A DNA stretch of 64,000 nucleotides from Brevipalpus yothersi (taxonomy: Eukaryota > Arthropoda > Arachnida > Trombidiformes > Tenuipalpidae): NCBI GenBank assembly GCA_003956705.1, contig QZCP01000031.1, positions 3,248 through 67,247 of the forward strand, read 5' to 3'. Under the pieces are notes generated by a model, which was not told the DNA's origin, made no database searches, and worked only from the letters and a program-made list of their open reading frames with translations. A program made the position numbers and the translations under genes. This document shows, in pieces, positions 55,365-64,000 of this stretch (position 1 is the stretch's first letter; each line of letters opens with the position of its first letter).

Positions 55365-56254
55365 TGGAAAGAATCAAGAGGAGACTTGATGAATCCTACG
55401 AAAAATTTCCTCAGGTAGCTCAGTAAAGCTAATTATCGCTCGTCAAGAAGCAGGTTGTTTTCCAAGTCCACCATTACCTCGACCTCTACCCTCCGAGAAA
55501 GCTGGTGAATTGTCCGGTAGCTTCCAGTGTAAAGTGTTGACCTCCGAAATACCAGCTAATACATTCATCCTTGTTGTCTGCGAGAACCAGTGCTAAGGAT
55601 TCCTGTCGAAGCATCATAACGAGAAGTTCCTCTTGGTCTTTTTGTTAACAACATTTTCACGGTGGTAGAGCTCACATTGATGGTAGGCTTCATAAAAATG
55701 ATAAAATTATCTTAATCAATGGTAAATCATTGGCTAGCCTTCCCAATGAGGAGGCATATAAGAAGATACAGAAAATATTCACTTCAAGAGATGGTTTATT
55801 GTCTGTCAGCATAACAGAGAGGAAATGACTGTGATGTTCCAGGCATTTCAAATGATCGAATGAGTGAAGATGACGTGATTTTCCTGCCAAAGAAACGCTC
55901 ATCTTTTCCAACTTCAAGAGATGAGACTAATAGTTAACTTGATCCCATTTTGGATCGTTTGAGACACCAATCACCTTCTTTAAGACCCATGTCACATCTT
56001 CATCCAATGGTTTTTGGCCAGTATCCAGCAGCAATAGTCCGTTCTCCTCACTATCCTCTCGAGAATCAAATGCCTACTCAATTCCTCTCTGTACGTCGAG
56101 GAGCTAGTCTCAATTTCTCTGATCGAATCTTCAACTCGAGAATTGCTCAGAATCATATGGTAGATTCGGGTTATGATCAAAAACAAAAATTTCCAATACA
56201 TTCAGGTTCGATGGTCAGGCCACATTCCATTCATGCTCAATATCAACGATCTTA
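55365..56254 (+). pseudogene. Broken Par-3/bazooka copy: end of PDZ2, PDZ3 and downstream tail
   Basis: Par-3/Bazooka is a three-PDZ polarity scaffold. After an acceptor-like TTGCTAG (ending 55364) the DNA reads G-K-N-Q-E-E, two stops (TGA TGA at 55387-55392), then R-K-I-S-S-G-S-S-V-K-L-I-I-A-R-Q-E, which matches the end of Par-3 PDZ2. A linker with V-L-T-S-E-I-P follows, like L-T-F-E-V-P in Par-3, then a TAA at 55594. After frame changes, PDZ3 appears (about 55636-55830): G-L-F-V-N-N-I-F, a one-base shift, then G-G-R-A-H-I-D-G-R-L, N-D-K-I-I-L-I-N-G-K-S-L. It stops, shifts frame again and continues to about 56254. At least four stops and two frameshifts rule out one intact product. The acceptor suggests an unprocessed rather than retroposed copy. 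The paralogue identity is inferred from PDZ2-linker-PDZ3 order. Confidence 0.68.
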
Positions 56255-56687
56255 GTCATCTTTTGTCACTTCGCCATTACCCTCCACCGCTTGGCGAATG
56301 GTGTTTTCATCCACTTTTTGTAATAAACTTTTGCGACTTTTTTGACAATAAACGCCAACTTTATACTGGCGATGATTCAACCGGATATAGTTGTGTTTCT
56401 CATGTATGGAAATAACTAGCCAATGAAGTTTGTTAACGATCCAAAATGAATTTAGATAGAATGAAGTAAAGTGTAAAAAGTTACGAAATTTTCTCCAGAA
56501 TAATCAGGATAATTTCTTATGAACATAGCAAGCTTCGAGGTTTAAGCTATTCTGGGATGTCTGAGATCATAGAAAAAGATGATACGATGACTTTGTACGA
56601 CTGAATTCTCGAATCTCCAAAGTAGAGGTAACATTTAACAACACGAATAAGTTTTACGAATTTTATCACTAAGCATCACGATGATTA
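56255..56687. other. Intergenic, Par-3 remnant to TM2D3 3' end
   Basis: 433 bp. No gene recognised. It should include the TM2D3 3' UTR (minus strand), but no clear AATAAA was found. Confidence 0.5.
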
Positions 56688-57417
56688 TCATGTGAATTGC
56701 ATATCACTTATGTATCTTGATCCATCAGCAGGTTTAAGGTATCCAGTTGCAATCAAGATTATATCGACCAGGGTCCATACACCAAAACCACCGAAGCTGA
56801 AGAGTTTCCCAATTCCTTCTTGCCAATATCCGAGATAAAAACGATCAATACCAAATCCACCAACAGTTATACTACAAAAGTTAAAGATAATCATTTAAAT
56901 CATAGAATCTTCACACCAATTTTACGCAATCAAACTTGACCACATACCTCAGCAAAAGAGCTGTTGACCATTTATAGCCAGCAGCTATATTACACGATCG
57001 ATATCGATGAAATGTTCGATTACCAAGACACAATACATCCGGTTTCATGGTACATTCGGCTAGATACTTTGAATTTGTTTCACATACTAAACTAGGTGTA
57101 CAAACATAGTGATCCTCTGGAAATTGATAACAATATGCACATGTATAATTTAAAGAATAACTTTTCTCCTTATAATATCTACATTCACTCAAATCTTTGA
57201 CTGAACATTTTGCCTTCTGTATTTCGCCTAATGTACACTGATAATCATATTCACAACCAAGACAATTGAGATCGGTGATATTAGGTGCAGATGACATGGG
57301 AGAAGAAGATATTAGTGAATTGCTGGTAGCTGCCGTTCTACTTGTACTCAATAGTATCAAGATGAATATCATATAATAAGCAATATTGGCCAATATATTG
57401 AACTTATCAAGGATCAT
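56688..57417 (-). CDS. amx: TM2 domain-containing protein 3 (almondex), two exons
   Basis: TM2D3/Almondex is a conserved membrane protein needed for Notch signalling in fly embryos. Exons 57417..56948 and 56871..56688 (phase 2 junction) give 217 residues. The protein has an N-terminal signal segment (I-F-I-L-I-L-L-S-T-S), a luminal domain with about 14 cysteines (N-C-L-G-C-E-Y-D-Y-Q-C, then C-L-G-N-R-T-F-H-R-Y-R-S-C), G-Y-K-W-S-T-A-L-L-L, and the TM2 helical pair. The linker carries the family D-R-F motif (G-I-D-R-F-Y-L-G-Y-W), and the second helix W-T-L-V-D-I-I-L-I-A-T-G-Y ends with P-A-D-G-S-R-Y-I. R-T-F-H and C-N-x-x-G-Y-K-W-S-T-A-L point to TM2D3 rather than TM2D1 or TM2D2. Confidence 0.93.
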
Positions 57418-58192
57418 CTTGCAATTAAATATGCCCTTCTAATCATCAATAGCATGATCTAAAATTATAGTAATCTCCAAACGCTTTGAAGAATGATGAT
57501 GATGCTAAGATGATGACAATTGATTGAATCAAATCAAAGATTCTATGAACGATGATGATGAAGATGATGATGATGTGGTAATCTCATGAATGTGATATGT
57601 GTGATCGATCAGCATTTGAGTTAGCCCTACAAAAGGACACCATTGAAAATCAAACCCACATAGTTAAAATTAGCAAGCCTAACAAATAGATCACACCAAA
57701 AATCTGCCCAATTTAATATAGATCATCAAAATATATTAGCACGACAAAATGATGTCTCATTTGATGATGATAGAAGACATTGAAAAATGTAAACAAAAAT
57801 TTTGATGCTTTTTCCTTTCCATGCGTGATACAGTTCAGACACGTGCCTTTTCCATGCTTTTTGTGTGTTTTATATCGAATCATGATAAAAAAAGTTCATT
57901 ATGTCCACTTATTTGTGTTATGCAATTTGATTATCGAGTGTTGTTGGTGTTTAATGAATTACTGATGAATCCTTTTATGCAGGTATTAACACCTTCGATC
58001 AGTGTTGATAGTTGAAAGTTAATATTTCCTGACAGGAAATATTTCCTGCGTTTGCCTGGCAAAGCTATCTATTTTTTTTACATCGTGCTGTAGGGGGTTT
58101 GTTTTGATTATTTTTTATAATTAGTTGTTTAATTGTTTACTACTTAATTGGGAATGAAAATTCATTAACAGTTATTGTAAGAACAGCAAACT
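57418..58192. other. Shared head-to-head promoter, TM2D3 / MRM3
   Basis: 775 bp with a GAT-rich low-complexity stretch at about 57495-57575 and a perfect palindrome at 58021-58043. No gene. Confidence 0.55.
58021..58043. promoter_or_regulatory. Perfect 23-bp palindrome upstream of MRM3
   Basis: Two 11-base arms, AATATTTCCTG and its reverse complement, around a single A. The core TTCCTGACAGGAA contains a TTCC/GGAA pair like STAT or ETS sites. It lies 150 bp before the MRM3 ATG. A binding role is inferred only. Confidence 0.35.
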
Positions 58193-59513
58193 ATGAATTC
58201 AATCCATTGTAAAAGTTTTCGGTTTGTTTCATCTCAATTTATGAATCACTTGAATGTTGCATCATCCAACCAGAGCTTGGATAAAATTATTAGGAGGATA
58301 TCAACAGGTAAGATTTTCCTCTACATTTGGTATATGAATGGAGGATATTGAAATGAAGCTCCTTTTTTGATTACAATTAGGAATGATGAAGCCTACAAGT
58401 GGAAGAAAATTGGAAGGAGCCACAATTCGTAAGCCTCTCAAAATTTTGGATGATGAAGGCAAACCTTACTATCCAGAGCCAGATGTCGGATCGATGGCTG
58501 ACCCTCCACCTGAATTGGTTGGCCGGCAAACTCGTGATCCAAGAAGTAGATTCAATCCTAAAGTGTATGAAAATTATGTCAATAGCTTGGCTAAAAAAGA
58601 TTTGAAAAGTTGGCCTGTTATTCCTGGTCTCCAGTATGCCAGAATTCAAGAGAAGCATCGAGATTACATTGAAGCTAAACTGATCGCCAAGAAAATATCT
58701 CGAATTCGAAAAGAGTTGATAGTTTTGGAAGGTAAACGTCTCATGAATGATGCCATCAGCTGTGGTATGACAGTGGAAAGAATTTTTTTCAACAATCTCA
58801 ATATGCTCCAGCTTCTTCATGAGGTTCCAAGATTGATTCATGACGGTACACAATTTTTCCAGATAACAGAGGCAGCTATGAGGAAACTTTCAACACTTGA
58901 AACTCCTCCTGGCATATTAGGAGTTTTTCGTCGTCAGTCAGAAGAAGAGTCTATCACTCGAAGTGCTAGTCTTCCGCTCATTGTAATAGGAGATAACATC
59001 CGAGATCCTGGAAACATGGGAACCCTCATCCGATCTGCAGCGGCAGTTGGTGCTGAAAGACTTCTCTGTACTCCAGGATGTGTTGATCCATGGGAAACAA
59101 AAGTTGTTCGTGCTGGCTGTGGAGCTCATTTTCGTGTAAATATTCAAGAAAATTTTGAATGGTCAAACATTAATCAATACTTACCGTTAACCGAGTCACG
59201 AATACTATTCGCTACCAAAGTTGACCAGCTTGACGAGTCTTTCGACAAGCCTGTCCAGCCGAAAGTTCCTCGTCTCAAGCAAGCAAAATATTTTGAATTA
59301 GACTACAGACCAATTCAACAAAACCGAATCATAGGACTGATCATTGGAGGTGAAACTCATGGTATAGATGAGAGGGCTTATGAAGCAACAGCAAAGCATG
59401 AAAAGTTTCAAGTGTCTATTCCTTTGATGAAAGGTGTTGAAAGTTTAAATTCAGCAGTAGCTGCTTCAATCATACTTTTCGAAATTCAGAGGCAAATTCT
59501 GAATCGATCATGA
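58193..59513 (+). CDS. Mrm3: Mitochondrial rRNA methyltransferase 3 (MRM3 / RNMTL1), two exons
   Basis: SpoU-type enzyme that 2'-O-methylates the A-loop of mitochondrial large-subunit rRNA. Exons 58193..58307 and 58381..59513 (phase 1) give 415 residues (human 420). The first exon is a basic, Ser-rich leader fitting a mitochondrial targeting peptide. The second exon has a SpoU substrate-binding part (R-I-R-K-E-L-I-V-L-E-G-K-R-L at about 115) and the three trefoil-knot motifs: G-D-N-I-R-D-P-G-N-M-G-T-L-I-R-S-A-A near 240; G-L-I-I-G-G-E-T-H-G-I-D near 355; and I-P-L-M-K-G-V-E-S-L-N-S-A-V-A-A-S near 385. The key Asn, Arg and Glu are present. AATAAA at 59632-59637. Confidence 0.94.
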
Positions 59514-60047
59514 CCAGAATACCCAATCTCGACAAACACTCTCCATAAGCCATATATTCATCTGTATTTCTTGGATGCAAATGCTAGATTAAAAGATTTC
59601 AAGAGTAAAAATAATCAGCCCAATCCATTTCAATAAAATTAATATTCACTCCACTTGCAGCTTGTCAGTATTCAGACATCATCTTCAATCGTTTTCACTT
59701 CTTCGCGATTCCAAATGAGCTTCACGTCTCGATTGGAAATTGCGCTGTTAGTATTCATACATGTACTCGCTCATACAGCAATGTTGTTGAGCAGCTCAAT
59801 TTGAGTTGTGTTGTGTTCATTTGCCCAAGATAGTTATATCGAATAATGTTTTGAAGTGTGTCTGTGTGTTTTGATTAACGCCTATTAATTTGATTTAATC
59901 TTTTTGCAAGCTTCATTGTTGATTCAAAATTTATATTGTTCGTACCTTTGTTTCATTTAGAGTATCAATATTGTCAACATAAATAGAGACACATTTCGTT
60001 AGAGTGTGTGTGTGTGTGTGTGTTTACATTCAATTGTGGGTGGAAAA
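59514..60047. other. MRM3 3' UTR and ATG3 5' region
   Basis: Poly(A) signal of MRM3 at 59632-59637. A (GT)n run of about 20 bp (60004-60023) sits in the probable ATG3 5' UTR. Confidence 0.55.
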
Positions 60048-61137
60048 ATGTCCGAACTGTTTAATAGTGTCAAAAGAACAGGATTGGCTATTGCTGAGTT
60101 CATCACTCCAGTTCTGAAAGAATCAAAGTTCAAAGATACCGGTGTTTTGACACCGGAAGAGTTTGTGATTGCCGGTGATCATCTTGTGCATCATTGTCCC
60201 ACCTGGAGATGGGCAACTGGTGATCCATCGAGAGTTAAAAGTTATCTGCCGAAAGATAAACAATTTTTAGTGACCAAAAATGTGCCTTGCTACAAGAGAT
60301 GCAAGGAAATGGAATGTACCGATAATTATGAGAAAGTGATCAATTTTGGTGATGATGATGAGCCATGGGTTGACACTCATCATTATATGGCATCAAATGA
60401 TTCGAAAACAAATGAAATATTGGAATTAAAGGATGAAATGAAAGGCTTAAAGTGTGGTCCATCTGGAGATGATAGTAAAACGGATGACAATGATGATGAT
60501 GACGATGATGATGAGATTGGAGACATGGATGAGTATATGGCATCTGGATTACTTGATAAAGATGATCAAGTAAGTTTGTATAATTATTAATTGTTCTTCT
60601 ATGATCTTATTTATTGGTTCCTTTTTTTCTCTAGTGTACAGTGAAAGTAAAAGAGATTAAGAAGAGTGAATCTGATGACAATGAAATTGTTTCCACTCGC
60701 ACTTACGATTTGAATATAACTTATGATAAATACTATCAAACTCCAAGATTATGGCTTTGTGGTTATAATGAGAATCATTCACCTCTCACCATTGAGGAGA
60801 TGTACACTGACATCAGCCAAGATCATGCCAAAAAAACAGTTACAATGGAGTCTCATCCTCACATTCCAGGTCCTCCAATGGCTTCTGTTCATCCATGCAG
60901 GTGATTATTCTCTCGTTCAAATTGATCAAAATTTGGATCAGTTAATTTTACTTCGGACTTTGAGCTCATTTTTTGTATCTTCACAGGCACGCAGAAGTTA
61001 TGAAGAAGATTATCGAAACGGTGGAAGAAGGAGGAAAAGAACTTGGTGTTCACGTCTACCTTATCATCTTTTTGAAGTTCGTACAAGCAGTGATTCCCAC
61101 GATTGAGTATGATTATACCCAAAATTTTACCATTTAA
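60048..61137 (+). CDS. Atg3: Autophagy E2-like enzyme ATG3, three exons
   Basis: ATG3 transfers Atg8/LC3 to phosphatidylethanolamine during autophagosome formation. Exons 60048..60569, 60635..60900 and 60987..61137 give 312 residues (human 314). The N-terminal amphipathic helix region L-F-N-S-V-K-R-T-G-L-A-I-A-E-F is followed by T-P-V-L-K-E-S-K-F and G-V-L-T-P-E-E-F-V-I-A-G-D-H-L. Next come C-P-T-W-R-W-A-T-G-D and an acidic flexible region (about 140-170, with a nine-Asp run). The E2 core follows with catalytic Cys216 in L-W-L-C-G-Y-N-E and the H-P-C motif in A-S-V-H-P-C-R-H-A. It ends with I-E-Y-D-Y-T-Q-N-F-T-I. All diagnostic motifs are intact. Confidence 0.96.
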
Positions 61138-61921
61138 AACTGCTCAAATGATATGAATGTCTTGATTTTACACCATTACAACATCTGACTTTCCCGTAAA
61201 AGTTTGTGATACAATCATATTTGATGGCAAGCTACTATTGATTTGAATTATTGTTATAAAAGTCCCATCTGAAGAAAATCGTTCACCATGAATTGCTTCT
61301 GTGATTTATTTCTATCTTTCGTTCAGTTTTATACCTACAATATATATGAAGAGTTCTGATCTTATATTGATGTGCTCAACAAGGGATCTGAGTTATCAAG
61401 TCTCCGTATTTTGGGTAAGAAAGCCTATGAATAACATTCTACATTTATACTATGTACTTGCACTTTTCGATCATTTATGGAATGCTACCAATTGTAGACT
61501 ATACAAGAGGATATATATATTTTATTTTTTAGTAATATTCTTGTACAATTCAAGATGAGGATAGCGTTCACAATTTTGACAAAATAGTTGGATGATTGAA
61601 AGTACACGTATCTTGATCATCTCTTGGACAACTGAGGATTTCCAGCTAGAGAAATTCTCCTGTCACTCAATCATGATCCAGACATCTATCATATCGTAAT
61701 AAGATTCCAAAGAGGAACAAAATTTTGCTTCATAATTTTTTCATCCAGAGAGAAAATCAAGCGAATATACTTCTCACGATATGGTGCTATATATATTTCA
61801 ATCGATGATTTAAATGATTTGAAGAGAAAAATATCGGTCGAATAGTGAGTTGTTATGAATATGATTTGATAAACTTTTATCGAGTCAGCATTTTAGACAC
61901 CATAATGCATATATAATAACC
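61138..61921. other. Convergent 3' ends of ATG3 and the lipocalin gene
   Basis: 784 bp of AT-rich DNA holding both 3' UTRs. Short frames only; no gene or clear poly(A) hexamer recognised. Confidence 0.5.
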
Positions 61922-63301
61922 TTACTCTTTTGGAATTGGAACTGGAGTTGTCTGGACGGCTGAGTCGACCACTTCTTCTCGAGTAAAGTTGGTTGGACAC
62001 CCAGTCCGATCACTTAAAGTGAGTCCGGCCCGGTTTATTTTCAAGTTGTCCAGTTTCTCATAAACGTTCTGTCGAGTTGGATTGCTTAGAGAACCATCTC
62101 GAGACAAGACCCATACATACTCTACGATGAGATTAATCGATATTGTGAGTTTCAAATTTGTTAACTAAGTTCATCAAAAAAAGTGTAATTATCTCTTGCT
62201 TACCTGAATGGAATACTCCACTAAGAAGGCTGTTAGTACAAGAATACACGAGAGCATACTCAGTATAATCTGTATCGATAACTGTTATTTGAGTGCCTTG
62301 AATTGGCATTCCAAAACCGTAACGAACGGTGTAGAAACCGTTTTTGGAGATATCTTGAACAAGACCATCTCCTTGAATTGATACTGGAATCCCAGCCCTG
62401 AATTGGAGTGAAAATGGGAAGATAGTATTCAAATTTTTACGAATTAGATCATCTTATCAGTATGAGGGTATGAAAAGAAAGTTTTGGGAACAGGATTCAA
62501 AATCATCTGATAACCAGATGATCATCCTTTTGGGTTCATTTTATTTTATTGAAAATTTACTCACAATGAAAGCCCTCGAACTTCGACATTGATAGAGCCA
62601 TCCTTATCGTCACTGTAATCAACTCTCATGCACCGCATCATGAGATCGAAAATAGATGGAGTTTTCTCGGTTTCAATCCAATGACCGAAAAACTGTCAAA
62701 AAATATGAGAAGAAATTATTATCAATCATGTTCAATTTTACTCAAAAATTTTTCGACTCAACATATATCATCACTATGGTCAAAAAATTGGCCCAGAAAA
62801 AGTTGGAGCCCAACTTTATCGAGAGGGAAAAACTTCTCACAAGGACATTATCAATTGCTGTCAATTTGGCAACATAAGATTATTTATCCTGAATTTTCCT
62901 TGCCTCAACAGATCTCCAAAAAGTGAAACCGAAATACAAAAATGTTGAAGCGAAGTGATCCACTGGCCAAAATATTGACTTTTATTGGTGAATATCTTCT
63001 ATTTGAATATCTTTTTGAACTAAAATGCCTGTCAACTCATCTATTACAAGTAGCTTACATTGGACTCTCTCTTGAGCTGACTTGAGAAAATTTTTGAAGG
63101 GAAGTCCTGTCACGTTTTCGGATAGAAGATCTATGCTGACAAGAGAAAAGTGGATGAAAGAATACATACCCGACTTTTGTCAAAGTTTTCTGGTGGATTG
63201 ATAGTGGGACAGGGTCCAGAGACAAATCTTTGGCCATGAATGACGATGATGAAGCATGTAAAGATGAGATTCAAAAAAATCACACGAAATGATGAATTCA
63301 T
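61922..63301 (-). CDS. Secreted lipocalin, apolipoprotein-D-like, four exons
   Basis: Exons 63301..63170, 62692..62565, 62397..62204 and 62121..61922 give 217 residues. ApoD-type lipocalins bind small hydrophobic ligands in an eight-stranded barrel. The signal peptide (V-I-F-L-N-L-I-F-T-C-F-I-I-V) is followed by G-P-C-P and N-F-D-K-S-R-F-F-G-H-W-I-E, the G-x-W motif of the first lipocalin block. Later blocks read D-Y-T-E-Y-A-L-V-Y-S-C (block 2, T-D-Y-x-x-Y) and Y-V-W-V-L-S-R (block 3, with the conserved Arg). Cysteines in G-P-C-P, M-M-R-C-M, Y-S-C and T-G-C-P could form the two usual disulfides. The tail T-T-P-V-P-I-P-K-E is unstructured. The third intron interrupts E before Y-V-W. Ligand unknown. 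Confidence 0.88.
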
Positions 63302-64000
63302 AATTCACTTTGTGGATGAAAATTTATAAGGAAATCAGATGAAGATGATCAATAAATAGATCAATTGTTATGATCGATTGAAGATGCTGATCACTTTTTA
63401 TAGCCTACGCAGTGGCTGGACGAAAAATTTTCCGCTAACAATTGTACTTTTAATCAATTGTTTTAATTTTGAAAATTATTTTGAATGGAAACTAGGAAAC
63501 GCTCCTTGAGAGATGAGGGTTAAATGAACTTCAAGTGACTAGAACTTGATCAAAAGACTTGCCCCGAAAAAGGGAAACAAGATTTTCTTGTTAACAGTGA
63601 TAGCCAGATCATCTTTTTTTTTCATCTTTACCTCCTCCCATCAAGGCTGATCGTGGGCCAATCAAGCCCGTTCTCATTGGCCCTTCTCTCTTTCTCAAAC
63701 AGTGTTACACTTGATGCTGATATCTGATTAACTTCATGCTTATCATTCATGATTTTCTAAATGCGCAGTTAGAATGCAAATCTAGAGCAATAGAAAGTCG
63801 ATTCCTTTATAAGAAAACTTTGGATACTGAATGTGCAAATATCTTGAGGAATGCATTCTGGTCGAATTGATCACTAGTTTGAGTGATTGAAATAGGAAAC
63901 TCTATAATTTCAGAATTTTGTATACTGTCTCATGAAATTCTCGAAGTTATCCTTACACTAGAGAACGCTTTCTAACTCATTGTGAAGTACGTAGAATACA
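63302..64000. other. Region upstream of the lipocalin gene
   Basis: Holds the lipocalin promoter. Beyond about 63420 it is AT-rich with no recognisable gene. Confidence 0.5.
63396..63403 (-). promoter_or_regulatory. TATA box candidate of the lipocalin gene
   Basis: Minus strand TATAAAAA (context GGCTATAAAAAG) about 95 bp upstream of the ATG at 63301. Initiation about 30 bp downstream would give a 5' UTR of some 65-70 bp. It is the best TATA box noticed in the window. Confidence 0.55.

Noticed and set aside
1..64000. tRNA, rRNA, CRISPR arrays, transposons with terminal repeats or transposase
   Set aside because: I looked for T-loop sequence, regularly spaced repeats and integrase or transposase motifs by eye and saw none. 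A covariance-model or repeat-library search would be needed to be sure.

Overview
The window reads as a piece of an AT-rich arthropod nuclear genome, most likely an acariform mite or another chelicerate. Support comes from arthropod-type developmental genes (Distal-less, a Cad96Ca receptor kinase, Sufu), ionotropic and gustatory-type chemoreceptors, a fatty-acid-binding protein of the mite group-13 type, short introns of about 50-100 bp with GT/AG borders, and AATAAA poly(A) signals. No rRNA, tRNA, CRISPR array or bacterial-style operon was seen. The taxon is an inference from gene content.

Layout. Positions 1-16.4 kb are gene-poor and packed with long (GA)n/(CT)n tracts, about 22 of them, one broken by an assembly gap of 296 N. 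The only coding exons found there are two minus-strand exons of a Distal-less homeobox gene. The end of the homeodomain lies beyond the left edge or was not found. From 17.8 to 24.1 kb is a chemosensory block: an ionotropic-receptor-like gene (+), a gustatory-receptor-like gene (+) and a 563-residue seven-helix protein (-). GIT (ArfGAP, -) follows, then a 2.2 kb gap with GA tracts, the FABP gene (+), and the eight-exon receptor tyrosine kinase Cad96Ca (-).

From 36 to 63.3 kb the DNA is gene-dense, about one gene per 2 kb, with few long microsatellites. In order: MSH6 (-); a chimeric gene joining a copy of the MSH6 promoter and N-terminal tail to a complete CDC25-type phosphatase domain (-); SEC20/BNIP1 (-); the tRNA 2'-O-methyltransferase FTSJ1/TRM7 (+); cactin (-); Sufu (+); the phosphopantetheinyl transferase AASDHPPT (+); the NEDD8 protease SENP8 (+); an unrecognised type I membrane protein, possibly sema/PSI-like (+); a broken Par-3/bazooka copy (+); TM2D3/almondex (-); mitochondrial MRM3 (+); ATG3 (+); and an ApoD-like lipocalin (-).

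Most of these are unrelated housekeeping genes, so the order says little about joint function. SEC20/FTSJ1, cactin/Sufu and TM2D3/MRM3 are head-to-head pairs sharing short promoter intervals. FTSJ1 and cactin converge with interlocked poly(A) signals. The most notable object is the MSH6-CDC25 chimera. It brings a mitotic phosphatase domain under a nearly unchanged copy of a mismatch-repair promoter segment. Where the first codon of an open frame was GTG or TTG, the first in-frame ATG was used instead.
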